A stretch of DNA of 19,087 nucleotides from Gammaproteobacteria bacterium (lineage in GTDB: Bacteria > Pseudomonadota > Gammaproteobacteria > Pseudomonadales > UBA3067): positions 32,129 to 51,215 of the forward strand of contig NVVB01000002.1 of NCBI GenBank assembly GCA_002402085.1. The letters run 5' to 3'. The notes beneath the pieces are model-generated. The model did no database searches. It had not been told where the DNA came from and saw nothing but the letters and a program-made list of their open reading frames with translations. The position numbers were made by a program, and so were the translations under genes. Shown here one piece after another: positions 7,300 through 15,083 of the stretch; the first letter of the stretch is position 1; the number at the start of each line of letters is the position of its first letter.

Positions 7300-8568
7300 A
7301 TGAGCGCAGTCATTGAAGAAGAACGTACCAGCATGATTGGAATCGGCCCCTACGATATCCCGCTAGAAGATTATGACGTATCTCAGCGCGAATTATTTCG
7401 CTCTGACAGCATGTGGGGGTTTTTTGATCGTCTTCGGGAAGAAGAGCCCGTTCATTACTGTAAAGATTCAGAGTTTGGACCGTATTGGTCTATTACTAAA
7501 TTCAAAGACATCATGGAAATCGAAGGCAACCCTGAAGTATTTTCCTCAGAACCTACGATTGGTATTCAAGATCGTTTGCCGGGCTTTCAAACCACCAACT
7601 TCATTTCCATGGATGAGCCTGGGCACGGCAATCAACGCCGAACAGTTCAAAGCGCAGTCGCGCCTAAAAACCTCGCCAGTATGGAAGGGCTCATTCGAGA
7701 GCGCGTAATTACAATTCTAGATTCTTTACCCACTGGGGAAACTTTCGACTGGGTCGATAAAGTATCCATCGAGCTAACCGGACAAATGCTCGCAACACTG
7801 TTTGACTACCCCATCGAAGAACGACGCAACCTTACCTACTGGTCCGATGTGGCCACAGCACTTCCTGGCCCCGACTCCATTGTTTCTTCTTACGAAGAAC
7901 GAAATCGAATTTTAATCGAGGACTGCATGGGCTCGTTCGTAAAACTTTGGGATGAACGCGTCAAACAACCCCCACAATTCGATTTAATCTCCATGATGGC
8001 CCACGGCGAAGAAACCAAAAACATGGCCCATGACCGCCCCATGGAGTTTATGGGTAATTTGATGTTGCTTATAATCGGCGGCAATGACACAACCCGTAAT
8101 TCCATTTCAGGCAGTGTTTTATTCTTAAACGAAAACCCTGATCAATACGACAAGCTACGTCAGAACCCTGACTTAGTGACGAACATGATCCCTGAAGTAA
8201 TTCGCTATCAAACCCCTTTAACGCTGATGCGTCGTACCGCAACGAGAGACATTGTATTTAAAGGCAAGCACATCAAGAAAGGCGAAAAGGTAGTCATGTG
8301 GTATGTCTCGGGCAACCGCGATGAAGAAGCCATTGACCGGCCGTATGAATTCATCATCGATCGCGAACGTCCTCGTCACCATTTATCCTTTGGCTTTGGT
8401 ATCCATCGATGCATGGGCAATCGACTGGCCGAAATGCAACTACGAGTGGTATGGGAAGAAATACTAAAACGCTTCCACAAAATAGAACTCGTGGGCGATC
8501 CTCAACGGACTTACTCAAACTTTATTAAAGGCTACACCGAACTTCCTGTTCGAGTTCATCCTTTGTAG
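7300..8568 (+). CDS. Cytochrome P450, CYP153-like (putative alkane/fatty-acid terminal hydroxylase)
   Basis: Soluble bacterial P450 of 422 aa, without signal or membrane anchor. The oxygen-activating I-helix motif GGNDTTRN is at 260-267, ExxR at Glu299/Arg302, and the heme-binding loop FGFGIHRCMG has the thiolate Cys at 371. Several stretches match the CYP153 family as I remember it: LREEEPVHYC and FGPYWSITK near the N-terminus, FDWVDKVSIELT and LATLFDYP in the middle, and VMWYVSGNRDEEAID before the heme loop. CYP153 enzymes hydroxylate the terminal carbon of medium-chain alkanes and fatty acids. They need a ferredoxin and a ferredoxin reductase, neither of which is in this window. The ATG at 7300 has AAGGA 11 nt upstream. 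The gene stands alone, preceded by a long palindrome-rich region and followed by a 13-bp hairpin. Other P450s of the CYP124/125 group are the main alternative. Confidence 0.85.
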   Translation: MSAVIEEERTSMIGIGPYDIPLEDYDVSQRELFRSDSMWGFFDRLREEEPVHYCKDSEFGPYWSITKFKDIMEIEGNPEVFSSEPTIGIQDRLPGFQTTNFISMDEPGHGNQRRTVQSAVAPKNLASMEGLIRERVITILDSLPTGETFDWVDKVSIELTGQMLATLFDYPIEERRNLTYWSDVATALPGPDSIVSSYEERNRILIEDCMGSFVKLWDERVKQPPQFDLISMMAHGEETKNMAHDRPMEFMGNLMLLIIGGNDTTRNSISGSVLFLNENPDQYDKLRQNPDLVTNMIPEVIRYQTPLTLMRRTATRDIVFKGKHIKKGEKVVMWYVSGNRDEEAIDRPYEFIIDRERPRHHLSFGFGIHRCMGNRLAEMQLRVVWEEILKRFHKIELVGDPQRTYSNFIKGYTELPVRVHPL

Positions 8569-8612
8569 GCGATGAATTAAATAAGTCTGAAAGCAATAAA
8601 ACGCGTACACAG

Positions 8613-8645
8613 CAGATGATCTTAATTTACCGTTAAGATCATCTG
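8613..8645. terminator. 13-bp perfect hairpin between convergent genes
   Basis: Perfect arms CAGATGATCTTAA (8613-8625) and TTAAGATCATCTG (8633-8645) flank a 7-nt loop, 44 nt after the P450 stop. The following TTCAAAAT gives no real T-run. It is the likely 3' end of the P450 transcript, whether as a weak terminator or as an RNA-stabilising hairpin. Confidence 0.6.
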
Positions 8646-8723
8646 TTCAAAATGCTTAAAGCGTAAAAACCCAATCCCAAGCATCAATACTGCACACCTA
8701 ATCGCACGCACCGAGCCTTCTAA

Positions 8724-8751
8724 CCTTGCCCACTAAACCTTGCTCACTAAA
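8724..8751. repeat. 14-bp tandem duplication
   Basis: CCTTGCCCACTAAA (8724-8737) is followed directly by CCTTGCTCACTAAA (8738-8751), differing at one base. It lies in the non-coding space between the convergent P450 and hydrolase genes. Confidence 0.7.
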
Positions 8752-8808
8752 GCAGAGTCGCCCCACTAACGCCCTCCGTTCTAGAAGGGCTCAACTTACA
8801 AGCACTCA

Positions 8809-8836
8809 ATTTATAAGTGCTATATTTATAAGTGCT
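8809..8836. repeat. Tandem copy of the 3' end of the dienelactone hydrolase gene
   Basis: ATTTATAAGTGCT occurs at 8809-8821 and 8824-8836 (15-bp period). The second copy covers the last codons and stop of the minus-strand hydrolase gene (reading CAC TTA TAA). The first copy would therefore repeat the same HL-stop in frame just downstream. An inverted AGCACT at 8801-8806 could pair with either AGTGCT, giving a small hairpin. Confidence 0.65.
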
Positions 8837-9500
8837 CAGCTAAAAAATCCAAACTTCGCCGCTTGGCCAGATCAGACGACTCCTGCTGATAATCACTGCG
8901 CGCATCGCAATTAAAGCCATGTTTTGCGCCCGAATAAATTTCAATCTTCACTTGCGGTTGCGCACTGCGCACCTTTTCCACATCAGCCAGTGGGATATGG
9001 GCATCATCACCTGCGAAATGTAATAGGGTCGGGCATTGGGGCGTCTGATCCGCAAACGAAGCAATCTGACCACCGTAATAACCGACCGCACAAGAAAAAC
9101 TATCCAGTGCTGACGCAGAAAGCCACGCCATGGTGCCACCAAAACAATAGCCAACAATCGCCGATTTCGTTTCAGGGTACTTTTGTTTTATTACAAAAGC
9201 CGCCGCAGCAATATCCGCCATGGTGTTTTTCGGTTTCAGCTTAGTTACCAGCTGAATTCCTTTTTGCATTCCTTGCGCGTCATAGCCTAACGCAACACCC
9301 GTCTCACAACGATCGAAAAGTGCCGGCGCAATCGCGTAATAACCTTCCCCAGCATAAAACTCAACCACGGACTGAATATGCGCATTGACGCCAAATATTT
9401 CTTGTATGATTACCACACTGCCCTTTACCTTCCCGACAGGACTGCTTTCATAAGCAGAAAACTCATGTCCATCTTTTGATACAAGCTGTAGTTCTGGCAT
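8826..9500 (-). CDS. Dienelactone hydrolase family protein
   Basis: Cytosolic alpha/beta hydrolase of 224 aa, close to the ~235 aa of Pseudomonas dienelactone hydrolase. The nucleophile elbow GYCFGG places Cys at 119 instead of Ser, as in true dienelactone hydrolases. Acidic residues in AGDDAHIP (Asp165/166) and His194 in GAKHGF complete the triad. Glu34 in QEIFG matches the glutamate that gates the cysteine in the family. The reaction would be hydrolysis of a lactone or related ester; in catechol pathways it turns dienelactone into maleylacetate. No catechol or chlorocatechol genes are nearby, so the substrate is open. The ATG is at 9498-9500, with AAGGAGA (9507-9513) 6 nt upstream. The gene is monocistronic and convergent with the P450. 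Confidence 0.88.
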   Translation of the reverse strand: MPELQLVSKDGHEFSAYESSPVGKVKGSVVIIQEIFGVNAHIQSVVEFYAGEGYYAIAPALFDRCETGVALGYDAQGMQKGIQLVTKLKPKNTMADIAAAAFVIKQKYPETKSAIVGYCFGGTMAWLSASALDSFSCAVGYYGGQIASFADQTPQCPTLLHFAGDDAHIPLADVEKVRSAQPQVKIEIYSGAKHGFNCDARSDYQQESSDLAKRRSLDFLAEHL

Positions 9501-9598
9501 TGCAAATCTCCTTTTAACGTTAAGTTTAATTCCTTTCAGTTTTTATTATTTTATTACCGCCCCCCTATCGATGCATTAGGATTTACCTGATTAATTAA

Positions 9599-9865
9599 TG
9601 GGAATTTACTTTCGCTAGAAACCGAATTCTCTTTGCGCACGATGACTTAGTCCGCTGGGATTATTTTAATTCCACGCAACAGGGTAAAATGGTCATATTA
9701 GGCCTTAACGGCATCGATTTTAAACGTCTGTTTGAAAAATACAAAAAAACCATACGCCCTAGCAGGTACGACAATCAAGGGCATCCCCACAAACTGAACA
9801 ACAAATTAACGTCTTTAATTAATGGCAAAAAATTTAACAATAACAACGCACTTCTCAGTCTCTGA
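9599..9865 (+). pseudogene. Unexplained open stretch (88 codons), possible gene remnant or small gene
   Basis: Between TAA at 9596-9598 and TGA at 9863-9865, one + strand frame stays open for 88 codons with protein-like content. It contains stretches such as ILFAHDDLVRWDYFNS, KMVILGLNGIDFKRLF and TIRPSRYDNQGHPHKL, and a basic Asn-rich tail. There is no in-frame ATG, GTG or TTG near the beginning; the first ATG is at 9689 (58 codons) behind AGGGT. An ATG at 9598 in the neighbouring frame gives MGIYFR before a TAG at 9616, so one frameshift could link it to this frame. I do not recognise the family. It could be the tail of a decayed gene, a real 58-aa basic protein, or chance. Confidence 0.35.
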
Positions 9866-9988
9866 CAATTAAAACTGTTAAAACCAAATAATCGACAAAG
9901 TTAAACTTCGGCCTAAATAGAATAATTTGGAAATCTAACTAGATATCGAGGCCAAGAACTTTTATAGTTCCAAACTTTACAAGAATTC

Positions 9989-9994
9989 TATAAT
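9989..9994 (+). promoter_or_regulatory. Candidate -10 box for the acyl-CoA synthetase gene
   Basis: A consensus TATAAT lies 42 nt before the ATG at 10037. The corresponding -35 (around 9966-9971, AGTTCC) is poor and sits on the right arm of a GAACT/AGTTC inverted repeat, which would suit control by a DNA-binding protein. Not decisive. Confidence 0.35.
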
Positions 9995-10036
9995 AACATT
10001 AGAAAAAAATAATAAATCATTATCTAGGAACGCAAG

Positions 10037-11824
10037 ATGATAACAACTAAAGAAGTATTGCGACTAAAACAAACCCGAGGAGCGGGGATCGGATTTGCAA
10101 AGCAAATAGGGGTTAAGAACGGACTAAAGACTCTCGCGAAAACGTTGTACCTAAACAAAGTAAAAGGTGTCAATGCTGGCCAAGCATTCTTCTCCTCCTA
10201 TTGGGAAGTCTTAGGCGATCGTGAAGCGGTGGTATTCGAAGGGAAATCCATTTCCTTCAAAACATTTCGTGATCGCGCCTTACGTTTAGCCAACGGAATA
10301 ACCAGTCTAGGCGTTCCTACTAACACACGCGTTGCAGAATTACTGCCCAACTGTGCCGAATGGTTCGAAGTCAACCTCGCCACAGCGATGAGCGGCCGTT
10401 CCATGCCCATGCTCAATTGGCATTTAAAACCCCACGAAATAGTTGCTTGCGTCAACAAAGCAGAAGCACTCACACTAATCACCGATGGCAGTTTCTTAGA
10501 CGCCATAGATGCTGTAAAAGACCAGTTTGACACGGTAAAACACATTATCGTGGTCGGAGACAATGTGCCTGAAGGCTACATCTCCTATGAAGAGTTGATT
10601 GCCAAGTCCGAAGCCACTATCCCTGTGGGTGAATTCGGCATGTCTGCCTCATTCTATAGCGGCGGCACCACCGGCACCCCCAAATTCATGAACAGTGACG
10701 AAATGGCCTCCGTCGTAGCAGACCCCTCGGACGAACGTCGACGCGGTGCTACGCAAGACGAAATTCGAGCACTGACATTGATGCAAGCCGGTGCATTCCA
10801 CTGGTATGAGATTGGCAAGTGCCGGGACAGTGTCAGCAAGAACATACGCTCGCTAATCCCTGGGCCGCTCTACCATGCAGGCGTTCAAATCGGAGTATTG
10901 CCGTTCTTCCTTGGCGGCACCGTGGTTCCTATGCAACGATTTAGTGCCGAAGGATTCCTAAAACTAATTCAAGATCAACGCATTAACTGGACATTCGTCG
11001 CCCCCACCATGCTTGAGCGGGTGCTCGCCTTACCTGATGAAATCCTAGCGAAATACGACTTAAGCACCATGAACAGCATCGTCTGCGCCGCCGCACCGTG
11101 CCCCCCAGACGTTAAGCGCAACATCAACGCCTTATTCCGTCGTCAAGGCAATAAAAAAGACGTCTTTATGGAATACTACGGCGCCTCAGAAACAGGCCTG
11201 GTGTCGGTACTCGTGCCTGTGGACTATCAGCAAGATGAAAACCGCTACAACAGCGTAGGCAAAACCCGCGCCGCACAATGCCAAATATACGACACCGACA
11301 AAGGCACCTGGGCAGAAACTGGGCAAGAAGGCAAAGTCCTGATTCGCTCCCCCATGGCCTTAGGTCTTCAATACAAAGGGGATAAAGAGAAAACTCAAGA
11401 AGCCTTTATGAAAGTTGACGGCGTCACTTGGTACGACGATGGATTGATTGGCTACCTAGATAAAGATGACTTTCTCTACCTTACCTCGCGCGCTAAAGAA
11501 ATGATCATCTGCGGCGGCGTAAACTTATACCCCAATGAGATCGAAACAGTCCTCAAACGCCACCCTCAAATATTCGATGTGGCAGTCATTCGAGCCCCTG
11601 ACAATGACTTAGGAGAAATACCTGCGGCAATTATCCAGCTCAACAAAGGTGAGCACATGGATTCAGAGAGCGTCATTCAATTCTGTAAGGATGAAGGCCT
11701 CTATGGCTTCAAACTTCCGAAAATCATTGAATTCAAAGAGGAACTGCCTCGCCAACTATCAGGCAAGCTGATCAAGCGCGAATTAGAAGAGAAGTATTGG
11801 GAGGGGGTAGAAACTCACGGTTAA
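10037..11824 (+). CDS. Acyl-CoA synthetase (ANL superfamily, AMP-forming)
   Basis: Adenylate-forming enzyme of 595 aa, which would activate a carboxylic acid with ATP and CoA to acyl-CoA. The P-loop YSGGTTGTPK is at 207-216. MEYYGASETG (378-387) matches core A5, YDDG (466-469) is A7 with the ribose-binding Asp, and TSRAKEMIICGG is the hinge. Near the C-terminus, LSGKLIKREL carries the catalytic Lys at 577. The protein is longer than the usual 510-560 aa. A basic N-terminal extension of ~45 residues precedes the first core motif. Between the P-loop Lys216 and the conserved PLYH motif (His280) there are ~63 residues, containing an Arg/Asp-rich insert. Phe follows the P-loop Lys, where Gly is usual. 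The ATG has AGGAA (10026-10030) 6 nt upstream. The gene is a single unit with its own terminator. Substrate is probably a fatty or branched/alicyclic acid; unknown. Confidence 0.88.
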   Translation: MITTKEVLRLKQTRGAGIGFAKQIGVKNGLKTLAKTLYLNKVKGVNAGQAFFSSYWEVLGDREAVVFEGKSISFKTFRDRALRLANGITSLGVPTNTRVAELLPNCAEWFEVNLATAMSGRSMPMLNWHLKPHEIVACVNKAEALTLITDGSFLDAIDAVKDQFDTVKHIIVVGDNVPEGYISYEELIAKSEATIPVGEFGMSASFYSGGTTGTPKFMNSDEMASVVADPSDERRRGATQDEIRALTLMQAGAFHWYEIGKCRDSVSKNIRSLIPGPLYHAGVQIGVLPFFLGGTVVPMQRFSAEGFLKLIQDQRINWTFVAPTMLERVLALPDEILAKYDLSTMNSIVCAAAPCPPDVKRNINALFRRQGNKKDVFMEYYGASETGLVSVLVPVDYQQDENRYNSVGKTRAAQCQIYDTDKGTWAETGQEGKVLIRSPMALGLQYKGDKEKTQEAFMKVDGVTWYDDGLIGYLDKDDFLYLTSRAKEMIICGGVNLYPNEIETVLKRHPQIFDVAVIRAPDNDLGEIPAAIIQLNKGEHMDSESVIQFCKDEGLYGFKLPKIIEFKEELPRQLSGKLIKRELEEKYWEGVETHG

Positions 11825-11832
11825 ATCGATCT

Positions 11833-11884
11833 ACCAAGGCTAGCACTACACGCGTACTGCGCTAGCCTTGGTCTCCCCTTTTTT
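11833..11884 (+). terminator. Rho-independent terminator of the acyl-CoA synthetase gene
   Basis: Perfect 12-bp arms ACCAAGGCTAGC (11833-11844) and GCTAGCCTTGGT (11861-11872) enclose a 16-nt loop, followed by CTCCCC and a T6 run at 11879-11884. It starts 9 nt past the stop codon. Confidence 0.85.
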
Positions 11885-12094
11885 CTCTCAAATCAGCGCT
11901 TTCATCCGCCGCCAGCCCGTCAAAAACAACCTTATATAAATCAATTAGTAAGCAAGCCCATCCCAACACCCTCAGGCAACTCCGCTGCTAATAAGCTTTT
12001 GTTATTTCAATTATCTATTTTTTTACTCTATATATTCTTTATAGGGCTTTTTTAGGCCGTCACATTACTCATAGTGAACAACGTACAGTAAACA

Positions 12095-13171
12095 ATGGAT
12101 ACATCCACTGACCCCGAACACCAGAACGCGATCAACTGCCTTCGGCTAACACTACCGGAGATGCAAAAGCATCATATTCCCGCTACGCCTCAGAACTACG
12201 CGGTGTGGTACGAATACTTTATGAAAACCACCAATGAACTGAACCAAACCATCGACGACCTTATCGATACCGAACAACAATTTTCCAACGCTATCAACAA
12301 ATCCCTTTACGAAAAGTACATCTCTGATCGACCAGTAAAAGTAATGGAGAGTGTCCAGGACGCCACCAAGATACTGGTCAATCGTTTGATGGACAAGCTC
12401 AACTTAATGAAAAAGGAAACCAAGCAGTTCAGTGGTGTACTCGGAAATTGTGAAAACATACTGGTTGACGATATCGACAGCGATACCATTAGTAAACTGG
12501 TCTCCACATTAATCGATGAATCGAGCAAAGTTCAAGAATCAAACTCGGCAATGGAATTAACCTTGTCCGATATGGAAAACGAACTGGGGACGCTAAGAAA
12601 AGACATTGAAAAACTCAACGCAATCGCGCTGGTCGACCAGCTCACCAACATTGGCAACCGCCGCTCTTTCGACGAAAGCATGCAAACATTGATCGACCGT
12701 CACAAAATAGGCTGTACGGATAACGAGCATGAAGACGCGATCGAAACTTTCTCGGCGCTTATTTGTGATATCGACCTTTTTAAAACGTTTAATGATACCC
12801 ACGGTCACGCAACCGGCGACCGAGTTTTAAGCTATGTTGCGAAATGCTTAAAACGCTGCATCAGAGGCGAAGACGGAGCCTACCGCTACGGAGGCGAAGA
12901 GTTTGTACTCGCTTTGCCCGAAACCAACCTCAAAGGAGGGCTCGCAGTGGCCGAAAATATTCGGTCTTATATTGCCAATAAAAAACTAACAGCCAAAGAA
13001 GGCAAGCAGGTACTCGGCAGAATAACCGTCTCTATTGGCGTCGCAGAAGTACGCCCGGGCGATACTGTCGAGTCGTTAATTGACCGCGCCGACCAAGCCA
13101 TGTATCGCGCAAAAGCCAACGGCAGGAATTGCGTCATGGTAGAATCGCCAAGCAACGCCACCCTGCAATAG
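12095..13171 (+). CDS. Diguanylate cyclase (GGDEF domain), cytosolic
   Basis: Enzyme of 358 aa that would make cyclic di-GMP from two GTP. The C-terminal GGDEF domain (about 175-345) has DQLTNIGNRR (181-190), the metal-binding CDIDLFK (Asp225 and Asp227) and an active-site GGEEF (266-270). An inhibitory I-site RGED (257-260) lies exactly five residues before it, so product feedback should be intact. The N-terminal ~170 residues have no membrane segment. They begin with a HHIPATPQNYAVWYEYF helix found at the start of a group of proteobacterial cyclases and continue as helical, coiled-coil-like sequence, presumably a sensory or dimerisation module. There is no clear Shine-Dalgarno before the ATG at 12095, suggesting weak translation. 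The gene stands alone between two + strand units, with no phosphodiesterase nearby. Confidence 0.92.
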   Translation: MDTSTDPEHQNAINCLRLTLPEMQKHHIPATPQNYAVWYEYFMKTTNELNQTIDDLIDTEQQFSNAINKSLYEKYISDRPVKVMESVQDATKILVNRLMDKLNLMKKETKQFSGVLGNCENILVDDIDSDTISKLVSTLIDESSKVQESNSAMELTLSDMENELGTLRKDIEKLNAIALVDQLTNIGNRRSFDESMQTLIDRHKIGCTDNEHEDAIETFSALICDIDLFKTFNDTHGHATGDRVLSYVAKCLKRCIRGEDGAYRYGGEEFVLALPETNLKGGLAVAENIRSYIANKKLTAKEGKQVLGRITVSIGVAEVRPGDTVESLIDRADQAMYRAKANGRNCVMVESPSNATLQ

Positions 13172-13247
13172 CGGGCCCCTACACCCCACTCAACGGCTTC
13201 TTTCGGTCATCAAACCACCGCTTGCCTTACTAATCTCCTCAATATCA

Positions 13248-13277
13248 CTAGCGATCCCAATAGCGCTAGCTTTTCTC
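13248..13277 (+). terminator. Possible weak terminator after the diguanylate cyclase gene
   Basis: Arms CTAGCG (13248-13253) and CGCTAG (13264-13269) enclose 10 nt and are followed by CTTTTCTC. The stem is short and lies 77 nt after the stop, so this is tentative. Confidence 0.3.
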
Positions 13278-13394
13278 AATACTTGCGTTAGAATCTACGC
13301 GCAAAATCTACCTCTTTGATTTCATCAAATAACCCCCTATCATCGGTTTATTCACCGAGACCTCATTTTATTCCTCTTATTGGAGACCTATGCA

Positions 13395-14396
13395 ATGAAC
13401 CAAGCAACTCTAGCACTTGCCGCAGCTGCGCTTTTGATCAATGCAGCCAGTGTCATTGCCGCTCCTGAAATTAAGTTCTACGGCAAAGCAAACCTCAGTC
13501 TCAACAGTGTTGATAATGAAACCGACGCGCAAGACGAATGGCAGCTCAACAGTAATGCCTCACGCTTAGGAGTACTGGGTCAGCACGCGATTAATGAGAA
13601 ATTGGACGCCATTGTAAAAATAGAATACGAAGTATTTGTTGACGATGGTCAGGGCTCTGACAATCAAGCCGTCAAACAACGTGACATCTACGCCGGACTT
13701 CAGGGCTCATTCGGAAAGGTTATCGCAGGTAAAGTGAACACGCCTCTTAAAGTCTCTCAAGGAAAAATTGACCGTTTCAACGATCAAGAGATGGCCGACA
13801 TTAAAAATGTGCTGCGAGGCGAAGATCGTGTCAATAACATCATCATGTACACCATCCCCGAATTTAACGGTTTTTCAGCCACCGCAGGCATCGTACCCGG
13901 CGAAACATCAAAAGGTGGAGTCGAAGATGCCGAAACCCGTGATGGCCTTGCAGACGGTACGTCTATTTCATTGCATTATAAAAACGATCACTTCACCGCA
14001 GCGCTTGCTCGCAATGATGACATTAATGCGTTCGACACCACCCGGATCGTGGTAGACGTTAAAATAGCCCAAGCAAAAATAGGCTTCCTAATTCAAACTG
14101 CAGATGAGTCCGAGGGCGAAGAGAATCAGGACAGCTGGGTGCTTAGCGCTGCGATCAACGTAGACCACGGCATCCTCTTAAAGGCACAGTACGCCGCCTC
14201 AGCAACCAGCGACTTAGATGAAGGGCTAGACCTCGATACCGATATGACTCAGATAAGTGTCGGCATTGACAAAAAGCTAGATAAGAATAACAAGCTGTTT
14301 GCTTACTATACCAATATCGAATCAGAGCTAGGCGGCGACTTCAGTGGCACGACAGACGATTCAACGTTCGGCATCGGTTACGAACTTAAGTTTTAA
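13395..14396 (+). CDS. Outer membrane porin (general porin family, Porin_4-like)
   Basis: Trimeric-porin-type protein of 333 aa. The start is ATG 13395, behind GGAGA (13382-13386). An in-frame TTG at 13380 would overlap that ribosome site and is less likely. A signal peptide of ~22 residues ends at AASVIAA before PEIKFYGKANLSLN, the typical first beta strand of this family. Alternating amphipathic strands follow, with the family-like NSNASRLGVLGQ and DIYAGLQGSFGKVIAGK blocks. The acidic segment GEDRVNNIIMYTIPEFNG belongs to the constriction loop region. The chain ends in GIGYELKF, a terminal Phe expected for BAM-dependent outer-membrane insertion. It should allow diffusion of small solutes; specificity cannot be told. 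It is monocistronic, with a strong hairpin after it. Confidence 0.88.
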   Translation: MNQATLALAAAALLINAASVIAAPEIKFYGKANLSLNSVDNETDAQDEWQLNSNASRLGVLGQHAINEKLDAIVKIEYEVFVDDGQGSDNQAVKQRDIYAGLQGSFGKVIAGKVNTPLKVSQGKIDRFNDQEMADIKNVLRGEDRVNNIIMYTIPEFNGFSATAGIVPGETSKGGVEDAETRDGLADGTSISLHYKNDHFTAALARNDDINAFDTTRIVVDVKIAQAKIGFLIQTADESEGEENQDSWVLSAAINVDHGILLKAQYAASATSDLDEGLDLDTDMTQISVGIDKKLDKNNKLFAYYTNIESELGGDFSGTTDDSTFGIGYELKF

Positions 14397-14409
14397 TTGA
14401 TGTAACTTA

Positions 14410-14457
14410 AAATAATACAGCGGCTTATAAGATCAGTCAGTAGCCGCTGTATTATTT
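14410..14457. terminator. Bidirectional terminator hairpin after the porin gene
   Basis: Perfect 16-bp arms (14410-14425 and 14442-14457, core CAGCGGCT/AGCCGCTG) surround a 16-nt loop. The AT-rich outer stem gives ATTATTT on the + strand and a similar run on the other. It sits between the porin and the convergent phhB gene, so it may end both transcripts. Confidence 0.8.
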
Positions 14458-14512
14458 AACTGTCTAGGCGAATACCACAATTACAATTCATGTCATCCGC
14501 CGAACCATAAAA

Positions 14513-14547
14513 CCCAGAACCCAGAACCCAGAACCCAGAACCCAGAA
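14513..14547. repeat. Heptanucleotide tandem repeat, 5 perfect copies of CCCAGAA
   Basis: Five identical 7-bp units run from 14513 to 14547 and stop one base before the phhB stop codon (14549-14551, minus strand). The perfect identity suggests recent slippage expansion. Being outside the coding region, copy number would not shift the reading frame. Confidence 0.9.
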
Positions 14548-14548
14548 C

Positions 14549-14926
14549 CTAGGCTTGATACAACTGATCTGTTTTCGCAGCCATTATAAAATCATTTTTA
14601 TGCAGTGCTTTTATTTTATGGCTCCACCAGGTCACGGTGACCTTGCCCCATTCCAACAACACCGCAGGATGATGCCCCTGCGCTTCGGCTGCCTCAGCGA
14701 CACGATTAGTAAACGCCACCGAGTCCGTGTATTTCTTAAACGAAAAACACTTTTCCAACTGCATAATATTATCGCGGGTCTCGATATTCCAATCGGGGAT
14801 TTTTTTCAGTAGCCCCCCCAGCTCCTCATCGGTCACCTTTGGCGCCCCCACCTTGCAGGCTTCGCAGGATTGCTCAGAGAGCCCATTGGACTGATTGACA
14901 GATTTATCTTCTACCGATGTATTCAT
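14549..14926 (-). CDS. phhB: Pterin-4a-carbinolamine dehydratase (PhhB/DCoH)
   Basis: Small enzyme of 125 aa from ATG 14926. A GTG at 14929 is in frame, but AGGAG (14934-14938) is spaced 7 nt from the ATG. It dehydrates 4a-hydroxytetrahydrobiopterin during recycling of the pterin cofactor of aromatic amino acid hydroxylases. Motifs counted from the ATG: a CEAC segment near residue 21-24 as in Pseudomonas PhhB, IPDWNIE, the active-site block [20 protein letters not shown] with the two His, then SH and [10 protein letters not shown]. Length and motifs are ordinary for the family. No phenylalanine hydroxylase gene is in the window. It lies 157 nt downstream of the lyase gene on the same strand and has its own ribosome site, so it may or may not share that operon. 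Confidence 0.93.
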   Translation of the reverse strand: MNTSVEDKSVNQSNGLSEQSCEACKVGAPKVTDEELGGLLKKIPDWNIETRDNIMQLEKCFSFKKYTDSVAFTNRVAEAAEAQGHHPAVLLEWGKVTVTWWSHKIKALHKNDFIMAAKTDQLYQA

Positions 14927-14970
14927 CACAAAGCTCCTAATTTACAAAACCAGTCTAGCGTTGATCGCTA

Positions 14971-15005
14971 TAGATCTTATTTCCATAGATCTTATTTCCA
15001 TAGAT
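14971..15005. repeat. 15-bp tandem duplication in the lyase-phhB spacer
   Basis: TAGATCTTATTTCCA is repeated exactly at 14971-14985 and 14986-15000, with a partial third copy (TAGAT) beginning at 15001. It lies upstream of phhB and downstream of the lyase gene, outside any coding frame I accept. Confidence 0.85.
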
Positions 15006-15083
15006 CGTACTCCTCTAGACCCGCCCCCACAAACCCAATACCGAAGCCTCAATACTCACAGCTTCAATACCTGGATTTTAGCT

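Larger units (their letters stand above)
9501..10036. other. Intergenic region between divergent hydrolase and acyl-CoA synthetase genes
   Basis: Apart from the 9599-9865 open stretch, this AT-rich segment has no supported gene. It must hold the divergent promoters of the flanking genes. A GAACT/AGTTC inverted repeat (9956-9970) lies just upstream of the putative -10 at 9989 for the synthetase. Confidence 0.5.

Noticed and set aside
8924..9244. 106-codon + strand open frame
   Set aside because: Shadow of the dienelactone hydrolase gene on the other strand, which has a full catalytic triad and good ribosome site.
10198..10563. 121-codon minus-strand open frame
   Set aside because: Opposite the acyl-CoA synthetase gene, no recognisable features.
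13380..13394. Upstream TTG start for the porin
   Set aside because: It overlaps the GGAGA ribosome site and adds METYA before a normal signal peptide; the ATG at 13395 fits better.
14513..14547. CCCAGAA array as a CRISPR or attachment site
   Set aside because: Units are 7 bp with no spacers between them; this is a simple tandem repeat, and no cas or integrase gene is near.
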